DNA of 14,073 bases from Ignavibacteriaceae bacterium (GCA_013388525.1 JACAFA010000264.1:1-14073); one strand, 5' to 3'. Positions 1-7,706 are shown, numbered from the stretch's first letter. Translations and numbers: made by a program. Notes: generated from the sequence alone by a model not told the origin.

Positions 1-1538
1 GCTTGTGGTGCAACAAGAGCTCCATCACCAACAAATCCATAAGTTTCATTTAAAATCATTATAACAAAACCAACAGTTAAAGCAGAAACAAGTACTCCAA
101 GGAATTTCCATCTTTCCTGTTTTAATGGAGTTGAACCGAGCCAGTATCCGATTTTTAGGTCGGTGATAAAACCGCCAGCCATTGATAATGCTGTACAAAC
201 TACTCCGCCGATAATTAATGCAGCGACCATTCCTGAAGTTCCTTTTAATCCAACGGAAGTAAGAATGATTGAAGAAAGAATCAGTGTCATCAGAGTCATT
301 CCGCTGACAGGATTTGTTCCAACAATTGCAATTGCATTGGCAGCAACGGTTGTGAACAGGAATGCGATTACAAGAACAATCAGCAATCCTGCAAGCGCCC
401 AGCCAATATCATAGACAACACCCATATAAAAGAATATTAACAGGAGAATTGCAGTGAGAACTATACCGATAACAATTATTTTCATCGGCAGGTCGCGCTG
501 TGTTCTGAGTTGTGTTTCATGGGTATGTTTCTTCTCAAATATTTCCTTGAATCCTAGAGAGATAGCATCACGAATAATTTTTGAAGAACGAATAATTCCG
601 ATTATTCCAGCCATTGCAATTCCGCCGATACCAACGTGCCGCACATATTGCCTGAAAATTTCTTCGGCACTCATTGCAGAAATTAATTTCGTTGCACCTG
701 TGCCGAATGTTTCTGTCAATCCCGATCCTATGTAAGAAATTACCGGTATTAAAAGATACCAGGAGACAAAAGAGCCTGCAGCTATTATTGCAGCGTATTT
801 CAATCCGACAATATATCCAAGACCCATAACTGCAGAACCAATATTTAAACGAAAGACAAGTTTAAATTGATCAGCAAGAGTTTCACCGAAAGCAAAAACT
901 CTGGTTGTAAAAACTTCGCTCCACCATCCAAATGTTGCAATGATGAAATCATAAATGCCTCCTATCAATCCACTTACAACCAATACCAGTGCTTGCTTTC
1001 CGCCTTTTTCCCCGGCAACCAGAATTTCAGTTGTAGCTGTTGCTTCAGGAAACGGAAATTTGCCGTGCATCTCTGCTACAAAATATTTTCTGAAGGGTAT
1101 TAAAAAAAGAATTCCAAGAAAACCTCCGAATGCAGAAGCTAAAAAGATCTGATAAAAGTGAGCTTCAAGATTTAAAATGTACAAAGCAGGAATTGTAAAG
1201 ATTGCACCCGCAACAATTAATCCTGAGTTCTGTCCGATTGATTGGATGATTACATTTTGACCAAGCGCTCCCTTAATCTTCATTAAAGTTGAAACACCTA
1301 CTGCAATAATTGCAATCGGAATTGCTGCCTCAAATACCTGTCCGATCTTTAAACCAAGATATGCAGCAGCAGCAGAGAAAAGTACTGCCATCAGCAAACC
1401 CATTGTTACTGAGTAGACAGTAATTTCCTGCGGGTTAGTATTCGCAGGCATTAGCGGAGTGTATTCTTCGCCGGGTTTCAGCTCGCTGTAAGCATTTTCC
1501 GGAAGTCCTTTGATAGCTCCTGATGTATGTTCACTCAT
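1..1538 (-). CDS. OPT-family oligopeptide transporter (C-terminus cut by window edge)
   Basis: Integral inner-membrane carrier of the OPT family, whose members import small peptides or, in the YSL branch, metal chelates. I translated it directly. It begins MSEHTSGAIKGLPENAY and stays open for about 512 codons to position 1. Seen in order: a short hydrophilic N-terminus with a PLMPA segment, a first membrane helix leading into the family-like YLGLKIGQVFEAAIP region, a GQNVIIQSIGQNSG segment, a loop with HGKFPFPEATATTEI, then many hydrophobic segments. Prokaryotic members usually have roughly 600-700 residues, so the C-terminal part is missing because of the window edge, not mutation. The start is set by ATG at 1538 with AAGGAA a few bases upstream. 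That ribosome site lies in the 11-bp gap after the subtilase stop, so the two genes are very probably co-transcribed. Peptide as substrate is inferred from the neighbouring protease; a metal-chelate substrate is possible. Confidence 0.88.
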   Translation of the reverse strand, partial: MSEHTSGAIKGLPENAYSELKPGEEYTPLMPANTNPQEITVYSVTMGLLMAVLFSAAAAYLGLKIGQVFEAAIPIAIIAVGVSTLMKIKGALGQNVIIQSIGQNSGLIVAGAIFTIPALYILNLEAHFYQIFLASAFGGFLGILFLIPFRKYFVAEMHGKFPFPEATATTEILVAGEKGGKQALVLVVSGLIGGIYDFIIATFGWWSEVFTTRVFAFGETLADQFKLVFRLNIGSAVMGLGYIVGLKYAAIIAAGSFVSWYLLIPVISYIGSGLTETFGTGATKLISAMSAEEIFRQYVRHVGIGGIAMAGIIGIIRSSKIIRDAISLGFKEIFEKKHTHETQLRTQRDLPMKIIVIGIVLTAILLLIFFYMGVVYDIGWALAGLLIVLVIAFLFTTVAANAIAIVGTNPVSGMTLMTLILSSIILTSVGLKGTSGMVAALIIGGVVCTALSMAGGFITDLKIGYWLGSTPLKQERWKFLGVLVSALTVGFVIMILNETYGFVGDGALVAPQ

Positions 1539-1549
1539 AGTGGTTCCTT

Positions 1550-4387
1550 TTAGAATTTGAATTTAATTGGTAGCTCATATTCTGTTTTTTTAGTTGACGA
1601 AGATTCAAATGAAATCTTTCCGACGGGCTGTGCATTTTCAGGGAAGAATTCATTTGGCACTTCAAAATTTATCTGCAGTTGCTTTTTTAATGCCGGATAT
1701 AAATTGACACTTGGTTTTCTTTCACTTAAAACATCAAAACTATAGCTGGTTTTAAATGTTGTAACTTCTGTAAGTTTAATATCGGCAGAACTTGACTCGT
1801 GAGCAAATCCAGGGACTATTTCAAATACATAATCAACTGTATCATCATTTGAATTATTTTTTATGCTGATGCTTCCATTGCTGAAACTTAGCGCATCGCT
1901 GTTCACAACACTTCCTTTATTATCATAAATCAACAATGCAAGATCTGTAAGCTTGCTGAAGTCTGTTTTACTCATTTCCAACTTAAATTCTTTTGATGCC
2001 TCACCTTTTCTCAGCACAAATGGCATACTGAATTTTTCACTTCCGCTGATTGTAACTTTATGGTAAAGCTCGTGTCCGGTGATTTGTCCTTTAAGATTGT
2101 AACCAGATGGTTTGTTAAAGAGATTAACAACTTCAATTTTATTTTCTTCTTTATTAATTATTTTGTTATCAAGTCTGCTGATTGCAGTGAATTGAACTGT
2201 CAGATCGTAGGTTGAAATTCCTTTAGCAAGAAATACTCCATCAACAATAATTTCATAGACTCCGGGTTCAAGATTGAAATAGCTTGATTCAATTTCATTT
2301 TTATTTTCAAGGGTATGCACAGCCGGTGAGGTTTCCAGCTTAACTCCATTGGGATCAAACAAATAAAATCTTACTCTGGCATACTCATTATTTGAAGCAG
2401 CCAGTTTTATATTCATTGCTGTTTGTCCCGCAGGCATTTCAATAAAATATCTTTTGATCATTCCCTGTTCAACATTTTCTGATTTCCAGCTTCGGGTGTA
2501 ATTATTTTCAGCTGAAAATCGATATGGAATAACTACTGATGCAAGCATATCGAATTCGGGGAACTTTGAAGCGTCATCACGGTAAGCTGTTAATCTTGCT
2601 GTGTAAAGTCCCGGTTCCTGCATTTTGGATTTATCAAACTTAACATTAACGAAAGTTGGCTGGTCGTTGCGGATGTAAGTTTTTTTCTGAATAGGAATCA
2701 GCCATCCAGCCTGACCGGTAGGCAGGTCGCTATCGCTTACAATATTAAACGCTCTGTAAAATTTATCGCCAGCTAAAGTATTGTTTCTTCTTATCGAAAA
2801 TGTGAACGTGTCTTCATCTTTTAAGTACGAACCATTTCTTAAGTACAGGTTCGGTGCTTTTTCGCCCGGGGAATTTGGTGATGTAGATGAAACAGAATAA
2901 GTCTCAAATTTATTTATCTCGCCTTCGTCGATATATTTCTTCAGCATTTTATAAGCGTTAACTGCATTAATACATCCATGTCCCTGATCAAGATGATTAT
3001 ATCCTTCCATGTTAGTTGCACTTTCGCGGATTGCTTTATAAAGAAGTTGTGACGGAATTTTTACGCCCGGATATTCTTTAACTGCAGCGCTTAAGATCAA
3101 TGACATTACTCCTGCAGAATAGGGTGCTGCCATACTTGTTCCCCAGAATCTGTCCCAGTCAGTCCAGTTCGGTACTGTTGAAGTACTTGCACCGGGAGAA
3201 CAGACATCCGGTTTATTTACTTCTCCTCCCCGTGAAGAAAAATTAAAAATTATATCCCTGTTTATAGTTGCACCATAAAGATCTCTGGCAACATCCTGCG
3301 GCATTATTGCACCGGATGAAAATGCAGAAGATGTAGTTGAAGGCAAACCTATTGATGAAATTCCAGGTCCCTCATTTCCGGCACTAAGACTTATATACAG
3401 ATAAGGATTTTCTTTCACAAGATTATCAAGAAATAATTCCATATCAGCCAGAGTTTCAAGTTCGGATCCAATACCGAAGCTCATATTTATTATGCAGGGA
3501 GTATTTGTTTCTTTTGATATTTTATCAGCATACAGATAAGCTTTTTTCATACTTTCAGTAACTGTTGCACCGCCGGAGTATAAATTGTTTCCGAGTTTCA
3601 TACTCATCATTTTTGCACCGGGAGCTATACCATTGAACTCAATTCCACCAATTTTGTTACCTCCTGCAATACCTGCAACGTGAGTTCCATGTGAACCATC
3701 ATCAAAATGAAATGAAACTATTTTTTCTTCCGGTAGAACATTTAAACCCATTGTCAGAGGAGGAAGATCACCCGGATAATTAAATGCAAAAGCATCCTGC
3801 TTCTCTTTGTAGTTTCTTAACGGCTTATCATCTGAAATATCTCCATTACCATTTAAATCAAGATTTACAACCCAGAAGGATTCGGTACCTTCAGTAGTTT
3901 CAAAAACTACCATCACGTAAACATCTTCAATATCGCCATCGCCATTAAGATCAGCAGCACCGGACCTTGAATTCATTAATCGTGCTTCATCAAAACCGCC
4001 GATGAAATACGTATTATCCTTCGGCAAATACTGAAGGGAAGATGATGCGATAACAGAATATTTTTCGTCATCATCTTTGAATATTGTTTTAGAATCTTCT
4101 TTATCAACGTCAGCTTCAAACAGTTGAACATCTCCCTGATGAGTAAAATCCTGAACATCAATAAACTTAACTTCTCCGGTTGATGTTTGAGTTAAGCCTT
4201 CAACACCGATATCAACACCTGTATCGAGAATTATAATTATAGTTCCTCTGCCGTCATATTCGGGATAAAGATTATGAAATTCCTGAACTCCAGTATTGGT
4301 GACGGATAAAAATGTCTGGGTGTTTTCCTGAGCGAAAGTTAAAAATACTGCTAAGAGAATTAATGCAATTAATTTAATAGTTTTCAT
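1550..4387 (-). CDS. Secreted subtilisin-family (S8) protease, tripeptidyl-peptidase II-like
   Basis: Serine protease of 945 residues with a signal peptide (residues 1-19, cleavage likely after TFA), so exported. Catalytic triad: Asp55 in ILDTGVD, His233 in GSHGTHVAG, Ser418 in GTSMAAP; oxyanion Asn338 in SAGNEG. The ~178-residue spacing between Asp and His is the hallmark of the TPP II branch. Other TPP II-like stretches are LRNYKEKQ (190-197), STVPNW before the active serine, and IKRYFIEMPAG (644-654), which resembles the start of the TPP II-specific domain. Two acidic DxNxDxD-type loops (146-155 and 177-187) inside the long insert could bind calcium. Human TPP II is cytosolic and about 1250 residues; this one is shorter and secreted. 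Residues 555-561 (LPTGQAG) look like a palindromic DNA repeat inserted in frame. First gene of an operon with the OPT transporter. Whether it releases tripeptides or cuts internally is uncertain. Confidence 0.92.
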   Translation of the reverse strand: MKTIKLIALILLAVFLTFAQENTQTFLSVTNTGVQEFHNLYPEYDGRGTIIIILDTGVDIGVEGLTQTSTGEVKFIDVQDFTHQGDVQLFEADVDKEDSKTIFKDDDEKYSVIASSSLQYLPKDNTYFIGGFDEARLMNSRSGAADLNGDGDIEDVYVMVVFETTEGTESFWVVNLDLNGNGDISDDKPLRNYKEKQDAFAFNYPGDLPPLTMGLNVLPEEKIVSFHFDDGSHGTHVAGIAGGNKIGGIEFNGIAPGAKMMSMKLGNNLYSGGATVTESMKKAYLYADKISKETNTPCIINMSFGIGSELETLADMELFLDNLVKENPYLYISLSAGNEGPGISSIGLPSTTSSAFSSGAIMPQDVARDLYGATINRDIIFNFSSRGGEVNKPDVCSPGASTSTVPNWTDWDRFWGTSMAAPYSAGVMSLILSAAVKEYPGVKIPSQLLYKAIRESATNMEGYNHLDQGHGCINAVNAYKMLKKYIDEGEINKFETYSVSSTSPNSPGEKAPNLYLRNGSYLKDEDTFTFSIRRNNTLAGDKFYRAFNIVSDSDLPTGQAGWLIPIQKKTYIRNDQPTFVNVKFDKSKMQEPGLYTARLTAYRDDASKFPEFDMLASVVIPYRFSAENNYTRSWKSENVEQGMIKRYFIEMPAGQTAMNIKLAASNNEYARVRFYLFDPNGVKLETSPAVHTLENKNEIESSYFNLEPGVYEIIVDGVFLAKGISTYDLTVQFTAISRLDNKIINKEENKIEVVNLFNKPSGYNLKGQITGHELYHKVTISGSEKFSMPFVLRKGEASKEFKLEMSKTDFSKLTDLALLIYDNKGSVVNSDALSFSNGSISIKNNSNDDTVDYVFEIVPGFAHESSSADIKLTEVTTFKTSYSFDVLSERKPSVNLYPALKKQLQINFEVPNEFFPENAQPVGKISFESSSTKKTEYELPIKFKF
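2705..2728. repeat. Palindromic repeat copy inside the subtilase gene
   Basis: Read on the coding (minus) strand this is ACCTGCCT-A-CCGGTCAGGCTGG, an imperfect palindrome. It shares the ACCTGCCTnCCGG core with the intergenic copy at 5388-5411. It encodes LPTGQAG (residues 555-561) between SDSD and WLIP, where related proteases, as I recall them, run straight from an SD motif into a conserved Trp. Length is a multiple of three, so the frame is kept. That it is an insertion is inference. Confidence 0.6.
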
Positions 4388-4705
4388 TTGAATCTCTGTT
4401 GAAATAATGATTTGAGAATAGAGTTGATTGAATTTTCAAGCTTTTTGAATTTTATGTTTATTGTGATTTATGATTGTTCTGCAAAAAACTTAGTTCAAAT
4501 TTAATAAAGTTGAGTTAATTAACCTTCGGGAAAATAAGGGTTTGTCATATCGAGTCCTGCAAAAGCGGGACGAAATATCTCATTGTTAATGCGTAATGAG
4601 ATTCTTCATCCGGCAGCTGCCGGATTCAGAATGACAGTTTAGTAATCTTTCAGAAGGTTCAAATAATTTAAATTCATTTTAGCTGGATTTGAGTAATTTT
4701 ATTGT
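4388..4705. other. Divergent intergenic region, subtilase operon / methyltransferase
   Basis: 318 bp between the divergent starts at 4387 (minus) and 4706 (plus). The part next to the protease (about 4388-4540) is AT-rich and should hold the promoter of the protease-transporter operon; I see no convincing consensus box. The middle is filled by the hairpin-rich repeat at 4543-4636. The last ~70 bp lead into the methyltransferase start, which has no clear Shine-Dalgarno sequence. No open frame of note. Confidence 0.6.
4543..4636. repeat. Hairpin-mosaic intergenic repeat bounded by TGTCAT...ATGACA
   Basis: A 94-bp element with inverted ends TGTCAT (4543-4548) and ATGACA (4631-4636). Inside are three successive stem-loops: GTCCTGC/GCGGGAC with an AAAA loop (4554-4571, one wobble pair), ATCTCATT/AATGAGAT with a 10-base loop (4577-4602), and the perfect 16-bp palindrome TCCGGCAGCTGCCGGA (4609-4624). 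This resembles the dispersed non-coding repeats ending in TGTCATTC or GAATGACA found in many bacterial genomes. The ends and internal symmetry are seen directly; membership of a multicopy family is inference. Confidence 0.65.
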
Positions 4706-5377
4706 ATGGAAAAAACACTTTTCATAGTCTCGACTCCAATCGGCAATTACGAGGACATAACTCTCAGAGCACTTAGAATCCTTAAAGAGGTTGATTTTAT
4801 TATCTGCGAGGAATTCAAGGAAGCAAGAAGACTTCTTTCGAAGTATAAAATTGAAAAGCAATTACTTGAACTGAACGAACATAATGAGAATGAAGTCTCG
4901 GATGAAATAGTGCAGATGATACTTGAGGGAAAATCAGCAGCACTTATTTCTGATTGCGGAACCCCATTATTTTCTGATCCCGGACATTTGCTTGTTGATC
5001 TCTGCATACAAAATAAAATTGATGTTGTTCCTGTTCCCGGTGTTAGTTCATTACTTACTGCTTTGGTTGGCAGCGGAATGGACTTTGAGAAATTTTATTA
5101 CTACGGCTGGCTTTCTCCCAAAAAAGATATCCGAAGAAAACAGTTGCTGGACTTGAAGAAGCGAAAAGAAACAATTGTCCTGATGGATACTCCTTACCGC
5201 TTAAAAACTTTGATGGAAGACATTGTAAAACTTCTTGGAGCGAATATTCCCTGCGTTCTTGCATTTGAGCTGACAAAGGAGAGAGAAAAATTTTATCGCG
5301 GAAACACAGGCAACATTTTAAGCCACGTTGAGAAGGAAAATTTAAAGGGGGAGTTTGTATTGATACTTAAAAATTAA
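4706..5377 (+). CDS. rsmI: RsmI-like tetrapyrrole-methylase-family methyltransferase
   Basis: S-adenosylmethionine-dependent methyltransferase of the TP-methylase fold. RsmI 2'-O-methylates C1402 of 16S rRNA. Family motifs in order: STPIGN (9-14) and DITLRAL, ISDCGTPLFSDPG (81-93), PVPGVSS (109-115), a GWLSPKK segment corresponding to GFLP (134-140), ELTKEREKFYRG (188-199) and KGEFVL (214-219). At 223 residues it is shorter than E. coli RsmI (~286). Two motifs differ from the usual ones: CEEFKEARRLL where RsmI normally has an E-D-T-R-type sequence, and MDTPYRL instead of ESPHRL. It may be a paralogue with a related but different RNA target, so the symbol is tentative. The ATG at 4706 has no good ribosome site, but motif spacing to TPIGN fits this start. 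It converges on rlmD. Confidence 0.8.
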   Translation: MEKTLFIVSTPIGNYEDITLRALRILKEVDFIICEEFKEARRLLSKYKIEKQLLELNEHNENEVSDEIVQMILEGKSAALISDCGTPLFSDPGHLLVDLCIQNKIDVVPVPGVSSLLTALVGSGMDFEKFYYYGWLSPKKDIRRKQLLDLKKRKETIVLMDTPYRLKTLMEDIVKLLGANIPCVLAFELTKEREKFYRGNTGNILSHVEKENLKGEFVLILKN

Positions 5378-5379
5378 TG

Positions 5380-5480
5380 GAACACGGACCTGCCTTTGCC
5401 GGCAGGCAGGTTAAACTGTTGAAACGGATTTTCACTGATTAAATTAGTCTTGATCCGTTTGATCTATCAAATCCGTGTTC
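5380..5480. repeat. Nested inverted repeat between convergent genes
   Basis: Outer arms GAACACGGA (5380-5388) and TCCGTGTTC (5472-5480) are perfect complements. Inner arms AAACGGAT (5422-5429) and ATCCGTTT (5453-5460) are also perfect. A smaller palindromic repeat (5388-5411) sits just inside the left arm. The element fills the whole 102-bp gap and its right arm touches the rlmD stop codon. In RNA it could fold from either direction and might end transcription of both convergent genes, though there is no T-run of the classic terminator kind. It resembles dispersed CACGGAT/ATCCGTG repeats; family membership is inference. Confidence 0.65.
5388..5411. repeat. Short palindromic repeat, ACCTGCCT...AGGCAGGT
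   Basis: 8-bp perfect arms ACCTGCCT (5388-5395) and AGGCAGGT (5404-5411) around the loop TTGCCGGC. The same core occurs inside the subtilase gene (2705-2728) and, more weakly, in the first barrel gene (11968-11986). Its position inside the larger inverted repeat suggests one repeat inserted into another. Confidence 0.65.
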
Positions 5481-6904
5481 TATCTCACGAGTAATGCAAC
5501 ATTCTCTATATGGTATGTATGCGGAAACATATCAACCGGTCTTATCTTAATTAACTTATAACCACCTTCGACTAACATTTTAATATCTCTCACCTGTGTT
5601 GAAGGATTGCAACTTATGTAAACAATTTTTTGCGGACTCAATTCCAAAACGTCTTTGACTGTAACACTGTGCATCCCTCCTCGCGGCGGATCGAGAATAA
5701 CAACATCCGGTTTTGGAAGTACATTTGTAAAAGCTAAAAAAGATTTGTAAAGATCTGCCTGAATAAATGTTACGTTATCTACTTTATTGATTTCAAGATT
5801 TTCTTTTGCATCGTAGATTGATGACTCAACAGATTCAAAACCATAAACTTCCTTTGCAAATTCAGAAACATAAATTGCAATTGTTCCAGCACCGGAATAA
5901 AGATCATAAATAATTTCATCGCCGTTTAATTCAGCATACTCCAAAGCTGTGCTGTATAATTTGTCTGCTTGTATTGTGTTCGTCTGGAAGAAAGAGTTTG
6001 CGCTTATCCTGAATTTGTAATTACCGATTTTATCTTGGATGAAACCGCTTCCGTGATAAACTATTTCATAATCACCAACTGCAATTGATGCTTTTTTCTT
6101 GCTGATATTATTGACGATTGTTGTTATTTCAGGAAATCGGCTTATGGCTTCAGAAACATATTCCTTCATCAATAACTCATTTTCATCAAAAGTAACGAGG
6201 TTAATCATCAGATCGCTTGTCTTTTGTGATTGCCGGATTATAATATTGCGCAGGTAACCTGAATGGGTTTTTGTATTGTAAATTGTTGCGTTCATCTTCT
6301 TGTAGAAATCTCTCGTAAAATTCAATATGCGGGAGCTTAACTCTGATTGAAGAAAACATTCTTCAATATCAAGTATTTTTTCAAAGTTGTTCGGAACATG
6401 AAGCCCGAGAAAGAACCCCTTTTTACTTTTTACATTTTCATCAATGTTGATCAGCCACTGTGAATCAGAAAAAGAAAATTCCATCTTATTCCGGTAGAAG
6501 AAAATATTTTCAGTTGGCAGAATATTGTCGATTTGAAAATCACTAAATCCGCCATCGTGTTTAAAAATATCTTCAACCTGTTCCTGCTTGTGAGCGATTT
6601 GTTGCAAGTAATCAAGGTCCTGCTGTTTGCAACCTCCGCAAAAGCCAAAATATTTACAACGCGGTTGAACTCTTTGAGGTGAAGGAGAAATGACTTCCTG
6701 AACCACAGCTTCAGCGTATGATTTTTTCAACTTTTTAATTTTTGCAGAAACAATATCGCCTGGATAAGCACCGTTGACAAATACAATAAAAGAATCAGCT
6801 TCTGCTGAATTGTCGGAAGGATTATCAAAATTTATTCTACCGATACCTTTTCCTTCAAAGGCATACCTGTCAACTTTTATTTGAATTAAATCACCCTTCT
6901 TCAA
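5480..6904 (-). CDS. rlmD: 23S rRNA (uracil-C5) methyltransferase, RlmD/RumA type
   Basis: Makes 5-methyluridine in 23S rRNA (U1939 for E. coli RlmD). Seen in order in 474 residues: an N-terminal TRAM domain (about 3-70); iron-sulfur cysteines Cys83, Cys89, Cys92 in CKYFGFCGGC, with Cys183 in EECF a probable fourth ligand; SANSFFQTN (301-309) with the family Gln; SAM-binding DLYSGAGTIA (334-343); LDPPRGGM (404-411); and the catalytic Cys432 in YISCNPS. The start is TTG at 6904: there is no usable upstream ATG, AGGA lies seven bases before it, and the TRAM domain begins immediately. The TTG overlaps the TGA of the upstream methyltransferase (TTGA), so translation is probably coupled. Which uracil is modified (U1939, U747 or both) cannot be told from sequence alone. 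The stop codon abuts the inverted repeat. Confidence 0.91.
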   Translation of the reverse strand: MKKGDLIQIKVDRYAFEGKGIGRINFDNPSDNSAEADSFIVFVNGAYPGDIVSAKIKKLKKSYAEAVVQEVISPSPQRVQPRCKYFGFCGGCKQQDLDYLQQIAHKQEQVEDIFKHDGGFSDFQIDNILPTENIFFYRNKMEFSFSDSQWLINIDENVKSKKGFFLGLHVPNNFEKILDIEECFLQSELSSRILNFTRDFYKKMNATIYNTKTHSGYLRNIIIRQSQKTSDLMINLVTFDENELLMKEYVSEAISRFPEITTIVNNISKKKASIAVGDYEIVYHGSGFIQDKIGNYKFRISANSFFQTNTIQADKLYSTALEYAELNGDEIIYDLYSGAGTIAIYVSEFAKEVYGFESVESSIYDAKENLEINKVDNVTFIQADLYKSFLAFTNVLPKPDVVILDPPRGGMHSVTVKDVLELSPQKIVYISCNPSTQVRDIKMLVEGGYKLIKIRPVDMFPHTYHIENVALLVR

Positions 6905-7605
6905 TTTAATTTCCTCATTATCAAAGATTTAAAACCAATGTATTTATCCCCGCCTAATTTTAAGTAAGCATTGGACTCATGCTTAATTTGTGAAAAATAT
7001 TTTTTGTTTTCCTCAATTTCGCTTTTACTGATTCCTGATATCATATTTTTAACTTCTGTATAATAATTTTTTAAAGTCTTGGTGAGATCTTTTTCGCTGA
7101 TTAATTCAAATCCATTATTTAAATAAAAATTTACTATCTGCGAAGAAGTTAATGGCAGCAATCCGTTTCTATCCCAGATATCTTTAACAAATGCAGGCAC
7201 AGGTTCTTTAAGTATAATTACTTCGCCGGTACAAAGTAATCCACCGGAAGATAAAATCCTTTTGATTTCTTTGGTTATATTTTTCCTTGCGGGAAGAGTC
7301 AAAGAGCCTTGAGCATAAATTAAGTCAAAATAATCGGGGGCAAAGTCTGTTCTGGAATAATCCATCAACTTAATTTTAATTTTATTTCCAACCCGAACTC
7401 TGCTCTGGATAAGAGAATCGTAACTATCTGTGATAATGTTTATATCCTCATAATAATTAGAAAGTTTTTTTGCGATTGGTTCACAGCCTGTACCTATAAC
7501 TAATGCATTTTTACACTGGCTGGGTTTCAGTTCGAGCAGATGTTTGAACTGCTCATTCCCTCCCGGGATTAAAAGATCGTTTGATGAGATTAGTGTCTCT
7601 GCCAA
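6901..7605 (-). CDS. Class I SAM-dependent methyltransferase, substrate unknown
   Basis: A 234-residue Rossmann-type methyltransferase. Visible features: motif I as ALVIGTGCEP (34-43), with G-T-G in place of the common G-C-G; the end of strand 2 at NIITDS (56-61); MDYSRTDFAPDYFDLIYAQGSL (81-102, stated in part) corresponding to motifs II/III; and an RILSSGGLLCTGE strand (117-128) typical of the Methyltransf_11/25 group. No segment points to a specific substrate. The start is TTG at 7605, preceded by AAGGA with a nine-base spacer; no ATG exists before the SAM motifs, so TTG is the best choice. It is co-directional with, and overlaps by four bases, rlmD, which suggests one operon and perhaps an RNA or ribosomal-protein target. 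That link is inference. Confidence 0.75.
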   Translation of the reverse strand: MAETLISSNDLLIPGGNEQFKHLLELKPSQCKNALVIGTGCEPIAKKLSNYYEDINIITDSYDSLIQSRVRVGNKIKIKLMDYSRTDFAPDYFDLIYAQGSLTLPARKNITKEIKRILSSGGLLCTGEVIILKEPVPAFVKDIWDRNGLLPLTSSQIVNFYLNNGFELISEKDLTKTLKNYYTEVKNMISGISKSEIEENKKYFSQIKHESNAYLKLGGDKYIGFKSLIMRKLN

Positions 7606-7673
7606 TTTGTTTTTTCCTTCCGGTCAAATTTAAGCAATATTAGTTTTTTCCTAAATGATAATTTCTTTTTTGC

Positions 7674-7706
7674 TTTGTCTTTAGCACAGGCAAAATGTAT
7701 TTTTTG
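7674..7706 (+). promoter_or_regulatory. Possible Bacteroidota-type promoter for the DUF1232 gene
   Basis: TTTG (7674-7677), then 20 bases, then TA-TTT-TTTG (7698-7706). The Bacteroidota consensus is TTTG, about 19-21 bases, TAnnTTTG; here the second box has one extra base. It lies 63 bp upstream of the ATG at 7769. AT-rich sequence makes chance matches easy, so this is weak. Confidence 0.25.

Noticed and set aside
163..1152. Plus-strand open frames of 65-93 codons
   Set aside because: They lie antisense to the OPT gene, lack ribosome sites, and have composition mirroring its hydrophobic codons; the minus frame is continuous and matches a known family.
4543..5480. CRISPR array from the several repeats between 4543 and 5480
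   Set aside because: The repeats are different from each other, not regularly spaced, and no cas gene is present.
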